From: Pseudooceanicola antarcticus
GTDB taxonomy: Bacteria > Pseudomonadota > Alphaproteobacteria > Rhodobacterales > Rhodobacteraceae
NCBI RefSeq assembly: GCF_900215355.1
Contig: NZ_OBEA01000008.1
Location: forward strand, 1 to 64,000
Length of the DNA: 64,000 nucleotides
Direction of reading: 5' to 3'
Shown here piece after piece: positions 52,101 through 60,665 of the stretch (its first letter is position 1; each line of letters begins with the position of its first letter). The notes under the pieces are model-generated. The model was not told the origin of the DNA and made no database searches. It saw nothing but the letters and a program-made list of their open reading frames with translations. The position numbers and the translations under genes were made by a program.

Positions 52101-53630
52101 ATGCAACAATTCCGTTGGCGCCATCTCGGCGCCGCGAGCGCACTTGCGCTTGCCACCGCGATCTCTCCGGCCTTCGCAGGCCCGTCGGACGATACGCTGC
52201 GCGCAGCTATGTCCGAAGAGATCCTGAACCTCGACTACAATTACACCACCAAGCGCGAATACATCATCCTCGCCCAGCTGACGGATGCCACGCTCTTCAA
52301 CATCGACCCCGAGACGCAGGAGGTCCTGCCCTCCATCGCCACCAGCTATGAATTCTTCGACGAGACGACGCTGGACGTGACCCTGCGCGATGACGTGAAG
52401 TTCCACGACGGCAGCAAGCTGACCCCCGCCGATGTCGCCTATACCTACAATTGGATCAAGGACGAGCGCAGCGAGTCCAACGCCGCCGGCGTGGTGCGCC
52501 GCTGGCTCGACACTGCCGAGGTGACGGGCGAGAACACGCTCCGCTTCCACCTGGCCTCGGTCTATCCGCTGGTCATCCGCGACATGGCCGCCCGGATCAT
52601 GATCCGCAAGGACGGCACCTATGACGCCGGCGGCGAGGTCGACCGCGACGCCATGGCCCAGGACCTGATCGCCACCGGCCCCTACAAGGTCGCCTCCTTC
52701 GAGCCCGGCACCGAGCTGGTGCTGGAGCGGAACGAGGATTACTTCGGCGAAAAGCCCGCCATCGGCACCATCGTGGTGCGCAACATCCCCGATATCGGCA
52801 CCCAGCAGGCCGAGATGATGTCCGGCGGCCTCGACTGGATGTTCAAGGTTCCTCTCGACCTGGCGCAGAGCCTGGGCGCCACGCCGCTGGCCACCCATCT
52901 GTCCGGCAATGACCTGCGCGTCGGCTTCCTGGTGCTGGACAGCCACGGCTACACCGATCCCGAAGGCCCGCTGACCAACGTCAAGGTGCGCCAGGCGATC
53001 AACCACGCGCTCAACAAGCCCGAGATGGCCGAATACCTGATCGGCGGCTCGTCCGAGGCGATCCACACCGCCTGCCACCCGGCGCAGTTCGGCTGTGACA
53101 CCTCGGTCACCGATTACCCCTACGATCCCGAGAAGGCCCGCGCGCTGCTGGCAGAAGCGGGCTACGAGGACGGCTTCACCCTGCCGCTCTGGGCCTACCG
53201 CGACAAGGCCGCGGCCGAAGCCATCGCGGCGGACCTGACCGCCGTCGGCATCGACGTCGACCTGCGCTACGTCAAGCTGCAGTCGCTGAACCAGGCCCGC
53301 GCCGCGCGCGAGATCCCGGCCTACTTCGGCACCTGGGGCTCGGGCGGCACCGCCGACACCGCGGCCATCGCGCGTATCCACTTCGACATGGAAAGCGATC
53401 GCAACATGTCGGGCGACCAGGCGCTGGCGGACGAGATCCTCTCGGCCGAGCAGACCGTCGACCAGGAAGAGCGCAAGGAGATCTATTCCTCCGCCCTCGG
53501 CAAGATCGCGGACGAGGCCCTCTGGGCGCCGCTCTTCACCTATTCGGCGAACTACCTCGTCTCGCCCGAACTGGACTTCCCGCTGGACCCCGACGGGCTT
53601 CCCCGTCTGCAGAATTCCAGCTGGAAATAA
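52101..53630 (+). CDS. Dipeptide/oligopeptide-type ABC transporter substrate-binding protein
   Basis: This 509-residue periplasmic protein belongs to the SBP_bac_5 (DppA/OppA) family. A Sec signal ends near residue 25 (SPAFAG). Family landmarks are TLDVTLRDDVKFHDGSKLTPADV near residues 90-115, DLIATGPYKVASFEPGTELVLERN, and KVRQAINHALNK. The ATG follows GGGAGGA. It starts a rightward operon of two permeases, a fused ATPase and a lyase. Such proteins bind peptides, but also opines, glutathione, or aminopolycarboxylates; the lyase gene suggests a special ligand. Confidence 0.92.
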   Translation: MQQFRWRHLGAASALALATAISPAFAGPSDDTLRAAMSEEILNLDYNYTTKREYIILAQLTDATLFNIDPETQEVLPSIATSYEFFDETTLDVTLRDDVKFHDGSKLTPADVAYTYNWIKDERSESNAAGVVRRWLDTAEVTGENTLRFHLASVYPLVIRDMAARIMIRKDGTYDAGGEVDRDAMAQDLIATGPYKVASFEPGTELVLERNEDYFGEKPAIGTIVVRNIPDIGTQQAEMMSGGLDWMFKVPLDLAQSLGATPLATHLSGNDLRVGFLVLDSHGYTDPEGPLTNVKVRQAINHALNKPEMAEYLIGGSSEAIHTACHPAQFGCDTSVTDYPYDPEKARALLAEAGYEDGFTLPLWAYRDKAAAEAIAADLTAVGIDVDLRYVKLQSLNQARAAREIPAYFGTWGSGGTADTAAIARIHFDMESDRNMSGDQALADEILSAEQTVDQEERKEIYSSALGKIADEALWAPLFTYSANYLVSPELDFPLDPDGLPRLQNSSWK

Positions 53631-53670
53631 GACCGCCCGATCAGATCACCTGATCTCGGGCTGACCCGAA

Positions 53671-53698
53671 GGCAGGGGCCGCGCATCCGGCCCCTGCC
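53671..53698 (+). terminator. Attenuator-like hairpin between binding-protein and permease genes
   Basis: A perfect 10-bp stem (GGCAGGGGCC / GGCCCCTGCC) with an 8-nt loop lies in the 84-base gap, followed directly by the ribosome binding site of the permease gene. A smaller inverted repeat (GATCAG/CTGATC) precedes it. Confidence 0.52.
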
Positions 53699-53714
53699 CC
53701 TTGGAGGACCCAGA

Positions 53715-54632
53715 ATGCTCAGATACATCGCCCTGCGGGCCGCGCTCGCGCTCGCCGTGGCCTTCACCGTTTCCCTCGCGGCCTTCCTGCTGCTGAACGT
53801 GGCCGGCGACCCCGCCCAGGCCATCGCCGGAGAGGACGCCACCCCCGACGTGATCGAGGCGATCCGCGATCGCTACGGCCTCGACCGCCCCCTGCCCGTG
53901 CGCTATTTCGACTGGCTCGGCGGCGTGCTGCAGGGCGACTTCGGGACCAGCTACTACTGGCACAAGCCGGTGGCCGAACTGGTCGCGGATCGCGCCGACG
54001 AGACCATCACCCTGGCGCTCTCGGCCCTCTCCGTCACCATCATCATCGCCCTGCCCCTGGGTGCGCTGGCCGCGCTGAACCCCAACAGCTGGATCGACCG
54101 CTTCGCCCTCGGCGTCGCCGTCTCGGCGCAGGCGGTGCCCAACTTCTGGCTGGGCCTGATCATGATCATCCTCTTCGGGGTGATGATGCCGATCTTCCCG
54201 GTTTCGGGCGACAGCACCTGGAAGCATTTCGTGCTGCCGGCCTTCGTCCTCGGCGCCTCCTCGGTGCCGGCCGTGATGCGCCTGACCCGCACTGGCCTGA
54301 TCGAGGTCATGGGCGCCGACTACATCCGCACCGCCCGCTCGAAGGGGTTCCGCGGCTGGCCCCTGCTGCGCCGCCACGCCATGCGCAATGCGCTGCTGCC
54401 CGTGATCTCGGTGCTTGCGGTGCAACTGGGCCAGAAGTTCGGCGGCTCGGTCATCACCGAAAGCATCTTCGCCATCAACGGCCTCGGGCGACTGGCGCTG
54501 GAAAGCATCCTCGGCATGGATATCCCCACCGTGCAGATGCTGATCTTCGTCTTCGCCATCGTCTTCGTCGCCATGAACCTGCTCGCCGACATCCTGAATG
54601 CGGCGCTTGACCCGAGGATCCGTATCGGATGA
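53715..54632 (+). CDS. Dipeptide-type ABC transporter permease (DppB-like)
   Basis: This 305-residue permease has six hydrophobic helices and the binding-protein-dependent transport motif for the ATPase (the EAA-type loop ADYIRTARSKGFRGWPLLRRHAMRNALLP in two parts, late third). The N-terminal region RYGLDRPLPVRYFDWLGGVLQGDFGTSY is typical of DppB/OppB. TTGGAGGA precedes its ATG. It overlaps the DppC-like gene by four bases. Confidence 0.92.
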   Translation: MLRYIALRAALALAVAFTVSLAAFLLLNVAGDPAQAIAGEDATPDVIEAIRDRYGLDRPLPVRYFDWLGGVLQGDFGTSYYWHKPVAELVADRADETITLALSALSVTIIIALPLGALAALNPNSWIDRFALGVAVSAQAVPNFWLGLIMIILFGVMMPIFPVSGDSTWKHFVLPAFVLGASSVPAVMRLTRTGLIEVMGADYIRTARSKGFRGWPLLRRHAMRNALLPVISVLAVQLGQKFGGSVITESIFAINGLGRLALESILGMDIPTVQMLIFVFAIVFVAMNLLADILNAALDPRIRIG

Positions 54633-55543
54633 GCACCACAGACATCACCCTGACGGCGGTCGAGGACAGCGAGACCACGCCCCTTACCCCCGGCCAGATC
54701 TTCCGCCAGCGCCTGTTCGGCCATACCGGCTTCCTCATCGGCGCCTCGATCATCTTGGCGATCGTCGTGGTGGCGATCTTCGCCCCGCTGATCGCGCCGC
54801 ATGATCCCTACGTGCAGTCGCTGTCGACCCGCATGCTGCCCCCGGTCTGGTCCGAGGGCGGCAGCTGGGAGCACCTGCTGGGCACCGACCAGAACGGCCG
54901 CGACTACCTCAGCCGGCTGATCTACGGCACCCGCGTGTCGATCACCATCGGCATCGGCGCAGCCACCGTGGGCCTGATGATCGGCGTTACGCTCGGCGTC
55001 ATGGCGGGCTATTTCGGCGGCTGGATCGACCATGCCATCAGCTTCCTGCTGACCGCCCAGCTGGCCCTGCCGGGCCTGCTGCTGGCCATGGCGCTGGTCT
55101 TCATCATCGGCCCGTCGATCTGGGTCGTGATCGGCATCGTCGGCGTGCTGCACTGGACCTACTACCTGGTGGTCACCCGTGCCGCCACGCAGCGCATCCG
55201 CAACCTTGATTTCGTCGCCGCCGCCAAGGCCTCGGGCGCCTCCTCGCGCCAGATCATCTGGCACGAGATCCTGCCCAACCTCGCCTCTTCGATCATCGTG
55301 ATCTTCACCTTCGAGCTGGGCATCGCCATCCTCGCCGAAAGCTCTCTCAGCTTCCTCGGTGTCGGTATCCAGCCGCCGATCCCCTCCTGGGGTCTGATGA
55401 TCGCGGAGGGCAAGCAGGCCATGTTCTACCGCCCCTGGCTGGTCGTTCTCCCCGGCATCTGCCTGTTCCTGCTGGTCATCGGCGCCAACCTGATGGGCGA
55501 CGGCCTGCGTGACATCACCTCTCCGGAAGGGCGCAACGAATGA
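54629..55543 (+). CDS. Dipeptide-type ABC transporter permease (DppC-like)
   Basis: This 304-residue permease has a cytoplasmic N terminus, six helices and DppC-type segments (FAPLIAPHDPYVQSLSTRMLPP, LGTDQNGRDYLSRLIYG), plus the EAA loop DFVAAAKASGASSRQIIWHEILPN. It pairs with the DppB-like subunit. It overlaps the neighbours on both sides by four bases, so the membrane and ATPase genes are translationally coupled. Confidence 0.92.
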   Translation: MSTTDITLTAVEDSETTPLTPGQIFRQRLFGHTGFLIGASIILAIVVVAIFAPLIAPHDPYVQSLSTRMLPPVWSEGGSWEHLLGTDQNGRDYLSRLIYGTRVSITIGIGAATVGLMIGVTLGVMAGYFGGWIDHAISFLLTAQLALPGLLLAMALVFIIGPSIWVVIGIVGVLHWTYYLVVTRAATQRIRNLDFVAAAKASGASSRQIIWHEILPNLASSIIVIFTFELGIAILAESSLSFLGVGIQPPIPSWGLMIAEGKQAMFYRPWLVVLPGICLFLLVIGANLMGDGLRDITSPEGRNE

Positions 55544-57171
55544 GCCTGCTTGATATCCAGAACCTCGACGTCACCCTGGCACTGCCGAACGGCCCGCTGA
55601 AGGCGGTGCGCGACGTGACCCTGACGCTTGAGCCCGGCGAAAGCCTTGGCATCGTGGGCGAAAGCGGCTCGGGCAAGTCGATGACCGCGCTGGCGCTGAT
55701 GCGCCTGCTGCCCCGGTCGGCCACCTGCGAGGCCGAGGCGCTGCGCTTCGATGGCCAGGAGCTGCGCGATCTGGGCGATCCCGCCTTCGCACGCCAGATC
55801 GCCGGTCCCCGCATCGGCATGATCTTCCAGGAGCCGATGACCTCGCTGAACCCGGTCTATACCATCGGGCGGCAGATGACCGAGGCCACCGTGGCCCGCG
55901 GTCTGCTCTCCGAGGCCGAAGCCCGCCGCAAGGCCATCGACCTGCTCGACCGCGTCGGCATCCCCGACCCGGAGGGCCGGATGAACCAGTTCCCGCACCA
56001 GATGTCCGGCGGCCAGCGCCAGCGCGTCATGATCGCCATGACCCTGATGCTGGACCCCGAGCTGCTGATCGCGGACGAGCCGACCACCGCGCTGGACGTG
56101 ACGGTGCAGGCGCAGATCCTTGACCTGCTGGACGACCTGCGCCGCGAGCGGGGCATGGGCCTGATCCTGATCAGCCATGACCTTGCCGTGGTGGCCGAAC
56201 GCACCGACCGCGTGGCGGTGATGTACCTGGGCGAGATGGTCGAACAGGGCACCGCGCAGGAGGTGCTCTACCACCCGCAACACGATTACACGAAAGCCCT
56301 GCTGGCCGCGATCCCGCGCCTTGACGGCCCGGCCCGCGTGCCGGCCCAGGAGGCCGCCGCGCCCGAGGTGGAAAAGGTCATCTCGGCCACCAACCTCTGC
56401 CGCGAGTTCCATTCGCGCAAGGGGCTGTTCGGACCCAAGAAGACCGTGCGCGCCCTGGACGATGTCTCGCTCGAGCTGCGCCGCGGAGAGACCCTGGCGG
56501 TGATCGGAGAGAGCGGCTCGGGCAAGTCGACCCTGGCGCGGATCCTGCTGGGGCTCGACCTGCCCGATGCGGGCGACGTGCGGATGCTGGGCCGCCCGGT
56601 GCTGGACCTGCCCGGTGCCGAACGCGCCAGCCTGGTGCAGCCGGTGTTCCAGGACCCCTACACTTCGCTCAACCCGCGCCGCAGGCTGAGCGAGATCATC
56701 TCCCGCCCCCTGGTGCTGCGCGGCGAGGGCGACAGCGCCTCGCGCCTGGCCGCGGTCAAGGACGCCATGGAGAAGGTGCGCCTGCCAGGACGCCTGATCC
56801 ACGCCTACCCCAGCCAGCTTTCCGGCGGCCAGCGCCAGCGTGTCGCCATCGCCCGCGCCCTGATCACCGAGCCCGAGGCTCTGATCTGCGACGAGCCGAC
56901 CTCGGCGCTGGATGTCTCGGTGCAGGCGCAGATCCTCGAACTGCTGGACGACCTGCGCGCGAAGATGGGGCTGACCTGCCTGATCATCACCCATGACATG
57001 GCGGTGGTGCATGAGATCGCCGACCGCGTCGCCGTGATGTACCAGGGGCGCGTGGTCGAAGAGGGCAGCGCCAGTGCGGTGCTGGATCATCCCTCCAACG
57101 ACTACACCGCGCGCCTGCTCGCCGCCGCGCCGCGCTTCGGCGCCACGCGGGACCTGGAGGTGGTGCAGTGA
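55540..57171 (+). CDS. Fused dipeptide-type ABC ATPase (DppD-DppF)
   Basis: This 543-residue protein fuses the two ATPases that are separate genes in DppDF or OppDF. Both domains are intact: domain 1 has GESGSGKSMTA, MSGGQRQR and LLIADEPTTALDVT; domain 2 has GESGSGKSTLA, LSGGQRQR and LICDEPTSALDVS. Each domain is followed by an oligopeptide-type C-terminal extension, but the Cys ligands of a 4Fe-4S cluster seen in some DppD are not obvious. It overlaps the lyase gene by four bases. Confidence 0.92.
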   Translation: MSLLDIQNLDVTLALPNGPLKAVRDVTLTLEPGESLGIVGESGSGKSMTALALMRLLPRSATCEAEALRFDGQELRDLGDPAFARQIAGPRIGMIFQEPMTSLNPVYTIGRQMTEATVARGLLSEAEARRKAIDLLDRVGIPDPEGRMNQFPHQMSGGQRQRVMIAMTLMLDPELLIADEPTTALDVTVQAQILDLLDDLRRERGMGLILISHDLAVVAERTDRVAVMYLGEMVEQGTAQEVLYHPQHDYTKALLAAIPRLDGPARVPAQEAAAPEVEKVISATNLCREFHSRKGLFGPKKTVRALDDVSLELRRGETLAVIGESGSGKSTLARILLGLDLPDAGDVRMLGRPVLDLPGAERASLVQPVFQDPYTSLNPRRRLSEIISRPLVLRGEGDSASRLAAVKDAMEKVRLPGRLIHAYPSQLSGGQRQRVAIARALITEPEALICDEPTSALDVSVQAQILELLDDLRAKMGLTCLIITHDMAVVHEIADRVAVMYQGRVVEEGSASAVLDHPSNDYTARLLAAAPRFGATRDLEVVQ

Positions 57172-58526
57172 AGCTATCGACCCCCGCCCTGACGCCCTCG
57201 ACGCTCTTTGCCCGCGAAACGCTCTGGCAAAGCTGGCTTGATGTCGAGGCCGCCCTGGCCGAGACCCAGGCCGAGATGGGGATCATCCCCGCCGACGCGG
57301 CAAGCGGCATCCGCGAGGCCGCCAGCCTTGCACGCATCGGCATCGAGGAACTTCAGGCCGACATCCGCATCACCCATGCGCCGATCCTGTCGCTGACCCG
57401 TCTGCTGGCGGCGGCGGCGGGCGAGGCCGGGGCCTATGTGCACTGGGGCGCCACCACGCAGAACGTCATGCAGACCGGGCGCATCCTGCTGATCCGCGAG
57501 GCCGACGGGGCGATCCGCCGCGCGCTCGGCCAGGCGCTGGTGAAGCTGGCCGACATGGCCGAGACCCATGCCGACACCCTGATGCCGGGGCGCACCAACC
57601 GCCAGCACGCCCTGCCGATCACCCTGGGTTTCAAGGTGGCCGGCTGGATCGAAGAGCTGACCCGCGCGCTGGATCGCCTGTCGGATGGCGGCCGTCGCCT
57701 CTTCGTGCTGCCCTTCGGCGGTGCGGTCGGCGCCATGCATGCCTTCGGACCCGAGGGAGCCGAGCTGAACCGCCGCCTCGCCGCGCGCATGGGGCTGGGC
57801 ACCCTGCTGGTGCCGGGCCGGGCGATCAACGATCTCTTTGCCGACTACGTCACCCAGCTTTCGCTGCTTGCCATGACGCTGGAGCGGGTGGCGGCAGAGC
57901 TCTACCTGCTGATGACCCAGGAGATCGGCGAGATCTCGGAACGGCTGGACGCGGGCACCGTGGGCTCTTCCACCATGCCGCACAAGGTGAACCCCAAGTA
58001 CGTGGTGCGCGTGCTGGCCCAGACGGGCGAGCTGCGCGGCCTCGCCGCCCCGGCGATGGAGACCGGGCGCTCCAGCCACGAGGGGGATTCCGCGCAGAAC
58101 CAGATGCTCTCGGCATTGCTCGACCGTGCCGTGCCGCTGGCCTGGGACATGGCCGAGGGTTTCGACGCGCTGCTTGGGCGTATCGTGGTGCATGCCCCCC
58201 GCATGGCCGAGAACGCCGCGCTCTCGGGTGGGGCCATCGCCACCGAGGGGCTGATGATGCGGCTGGCGCCGGTGACGGGACGGGCCGAGGCCCATGACCT
58301 GATCCATCACGCCCTTGACCACCGCCCCGAGAGCGAGACCCCGACCGAGGCGCTGGTGGCCGATGCAGGCCTGCGGGCCCATCTCTCGGAGGCCGAGATC
58401 CGCAACGCCATGGACCCTGCCGCCTATTGCGGCGACAGCGCCCGGATCGCGCGGGACGCGGCGGCACTGGCGCGCCAGACGGCGCGCGCCATCGCCGGCC
58501 AGATCAGCGGCCAGACAAGCGGCTAG
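57168..58526 (+). CDS. Fumarase/aspartase superfamily lyase (adenylosuccinate lyase/CMLE-like)
   Basis: This 452-residue enzyme belongs to the superfamily that includes fumarase, aspartase, argininosuccinate and adenylosuccinate lyases and carboxymuconate cycloisomerase. The three conserved regions are present: TTQNVMQTG (96-104), RTNRQHALP (142-150) and the signature GSSTMPHKVNP (266-276). Such enzymes usually cleave a C-N bond and release fumarate. It is the fifth gene of the peptide-type ABC operon and overlaps the ATPase gene by four bases, so it probably acts on the imported compound, for instance an aminopolycarboxylate of the EDDS or iminodisuccinate kind. The exact substrate is inferred only. 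Confidence 0.83.
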   Translation: MKLSTPALTPSTLFARETLWQSWLDVEAALAETQAEMGIIPADAASGIREAASLARIGIEELQADIRITHAPILSLTRLLAAAAGEAGAYVHWGATTQNVMQTGRILLIREADGAIRRALGQALVKLADMAETHADTLMPGRTNRQHALPITLGFKVAGWIEELTRALDRLSDGGRRLFVLPFGGAVGAMHAFGPEGAELNRRLAARMGLGTLLVPGRAINDLFADYVTQLSLLAMTLERVAAELYLLMTQEIGEISERLDAGTVGSSTMPHKVNPKYVVRVLAQTGELRGLAAPAMETGRSSHEGDSAQNQMLSALLDRAVPLAWDMAEGFDALLGRIVVHAPRMAENAALSGGAIATEGLMMRLAPVTGRAEAHDLIHHALDHRPESETPTEALVADAGLRAHLSEAEIRNAMDPAAYCGDSARIARDAAALARQTARAIAGQISGQTSG

Positions 58527-59452
58527 ATCAGGTAGACGAGTCCGGCCATGCCGGGCTCGTCCTGCCGGCGCGTCTCGACATGGGCGGCCAGACCATCCAG
58601 GAAAAGCTCTGACAGATCGGCGCGCGGGCCCTTGGCATGGACGCTGGCGTAGGTGATCCAGTGCTCGCCCTCCAGGGGGCGCATCACCAGCCCGGCCATG
58701 GCCGAGGCGGGCAGCACCACCGGGTCGATCAGCGTCAGGCCCAGGCCCTGGCGCACCATCTCGACCGTGACCAGGGTCGAGCCCGTCTCGAAGGCGATCC
58801 GCGGCCTCAGCCCCGCCTCGCCCATCACCTCTTCCAGCCGGTAGCGCCAGCGCTGCCCCGTGGCCAGGGTGACAAGCGGCTCTTCGGCGAGCTGCCCCAG
58901 CGAGACACTTTCGCCCGCGGCCAGCGCATGTGCCTCGGGCATCAACACGCAAAGGCGCGAGCGCAGCAGCGGCATGATGTCGATGGGGATGATCTCGTTC
59001 TCGACCGGCAGCGAGATCAGGCCGATGTTGTAGCCCCGCGCCGCCACCTTGCTTTCGATCTCGAAACGGTTCTCGACGTGGACCGTGCATTCCAGCTCGA
59101 CCCCCTCCCGGCGCAGCCGCGCGATGGTCGGCACCACCAGGCCATTGGCCATGGGCGCCGCCGTCACCACCGACAGCCAGCTGCGCGAACGAGAGCGCAG
59201 GTCGCGGGCGATCAGCGGGATCTCCTCGAGCCCGTCCAGGGTGTTGGAGATCTGCTGGTAGAACAGCGCCCCCTCTTCGGTCAGTTGCAGGTTGCGCCGG
59301 TCGCGCGAGAAGAGCGCGATCTGCAACTGCCCCTCCAGCTGCGCCAGCAACCGGCTGGCCGCCGAGGGCGAGAGGTTCAGCCGGTCCGCCGCCTCGGCCA
59401 GGGAGCCCGTCGCCACCACCCCGCGAAAGAGCCGCAATCCTCTCAGGTTCAT
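58523..59452 (-). CDS. LysR-family transcriptional regulator
   Basis: This 309-residue regulator has the LysR helix-turn-helix (LRLFRGVVATGSLAEAADRL, NLSPSAASRLLAQLEGQL) followed by a two-lobed effector domain (TAAPMANGLVVPTIARL). The ATG at 59452 is preferred because the DNA-binding domain begins there; the frame is open 83 codons further without support. Its stop codon overlaps the lyase stop on the other strand through the palindrome CTAG, so the two genes converge with no gap. It probably regulates the peptide-type ABC operon or genes elsewhere; it is not divergent from either neighbour. Confidence 0.88.
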   Translation of the reverse strand: MNLRGLRLFRGVVATGSLAEAADRLNLSPSAASRLLAQLEGQLQIALFSRDRRNLQLTEEGALFYQQISNTLDGLEEIPLIARDLRSRSRSWLSVVTAAPMANGLVVPTIARLRREGVELECTVHVENRFEIESKVAARGYNIGLISLPVENEIIPIDIMPLLRSRLCVLMPEAHALAAGESVSLGQLAEEPLVTLATGQRWRYRLEEVMGEAGLRPRIAFETGSTLVTVEMVRQGLGLTLIDPVVLPASAMAGLVMRPLEGEHWITYASVHAKGPRADLSELFLDGLAAHVETRRQDEPGMAGLVYLI

Positions 59453-59561
59453 CCGGCCCTCCCCGCCTGATCCGCTTTGTCCGTCTGCCAAGGGCAGCAG
59501 CCCCGACGACCTGCCAAAGTCGCAACACTCTGCGGCTTTCGTGCAGGATACGCAACCATAC

Positions 59562-60665
59562 CTAGGGACGCCCCGGCCCGAAGGCATCGCGCCAGCGGGA
59601 GGTGAACTGCGCCACCTTGGCGGGGTCCATGGCCAGCAGCAGCGGCAGGCCCAGCCCGATGGGCACCTGCCGCCCGGCCTCCTCCTCTGCATCGGGGTCA
59701 AGCCCGATGAGCCGCTCCCGCGCCAGCGCCAGCTGACCCTCGGCGGACAGCAGGAAGTCCAGCAGCGCCCCGGCGCGCGGATCGGCCACCGGGCCCGGCA
59801 GGATCGCCGCCCGGCTCAGCACCAGCGTGTAGTCCGACGGCGCCACGATCCCCAGCAGCGGGTCCTCGGCGGCGCGGGTCTGCGCATAGGAGCCCAGCAC
59901 ATTGTAGGCCATCAGGTAGCGCCCTTCCTGCACACCGCGGATGATCTCGGCGGAACAGCAGGTGGCCACGGCGCCGGTGCGGGCGAAGGCCTCCATCAGC
60001 GCGCCGAAGGTGCTGGCCTCCTGGCTGTCCATGAAGGCAAAGAGGAAGCCCAGGCCCGAGGCCTCGATGTCGTAGGTGGCGACCTTGCCGGCGTAGGGCG
60101 TGCGCTCGGGGCGCAGCAGGTCCAGCAGGTCGAAGCGCGAGCGCGGCACCTCCGAGGCGGGCACCAGGGCGCGGTTGTAGACGATGACGGCGGGCTCTCG
60201 GGTAATGCCCCAGATCTCGTTGCGCCAGACCAATGCGTCGGGCAGAGCGGCCGCGGGGCCGGAAACCCAGGGCGCGGCGCAGCGGTCGTTGACCAGCTTC
60301 ACCAGGTGATGCACCGCCGAGCTGATCACCAGATGCGCCCCCGGCGTCCCCGCCGCGCATTCCTCGGCGGTGAGAGCGAAGAGGTCGTTGGAGCCCCATT
60401 GCTCGTAGCGCACCGACAGATCGGGACGCGTCGCCAGGAAGCGCTCCACTGCCGGGGCCATGGCGCCGATATCGGTGGTGGTGCGCAGCACGATCTGCGC
60501 CCCCTCGCCGAACTCCCGGATCGCCTCGGGTTCGGCCCGTGCAGCCCCCGGCATCAGTCCGAAGAGCACCGTCGCCCCGGTCAGCAGGGCACCGACCAGC
60601 AGCGCCACCCCCCGGCCCGGCACCCCGCGCCGATGCCTTTGCCCGCCCTTGGGAAGCGTCCTCAT
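59562..60665 (-). CDS. Periplasmic binding protein of the TctDE operon (Fe3+/thiamine-type SBP fold)
   Basis: This 367-residue protein has a long charged N-terminus (about 18 residues), a signal segment (about 19-44, ARAEPE) and an ABC-type extracellular solute-binding fold of the Fe(III)-binding type, with EIWGITREPAVIVYNRALVP and SSAVHHLV landmarks. It has cysteine pairs that could form disulfides. There is no permease or ATPase gene near it. It overlaps the histidine kinase gene by four bases, so it most likely acts as a periplasmic sensor that presents a ligand to the kinase, a third component of the TctDE system. A transport role with distant genes is possible. Confidence 0.78.
   Translation of the reverse strand: MRTLPKGGQRHRRGVPGRGVALLVGALLTGATVLFGLMPGAARAEPEAIREFGEGAQIVLRTTTDIGAMAPAVERFLATRPDLSVRYEQWGSNDLFALTAEECAAGTPGAHLVISSAVHHLVKLVNDRCAAPWVSGPAAALPDALVWRNEIWGITREPAVIVYNRALVPASEVPRSRFDLLDLLRPERTPYAGKVATYDIEASGLGFLFAFMDSQEASTFGALMEAFARTGAVATCCSAEIIRGVQEGRYLMAYNVLGSYAQTRAAEDPLLGIVAPSDYTLVLSRAAILPGPVADPRAGALLDFLLSAEGQLALARERLIGLDPDAEEEAGRQVPIGLGLPLLLAMDPAKVAQFTSRWRDAFGPGRP

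Noticed and set aside
50946-53381. Continuous minus-strand frame far upstream of the metal-binding protein start
   Set aside because: The extension is antisense to the peptide-type binding-protein gene; the signal peptide at 51848 marks the real start.
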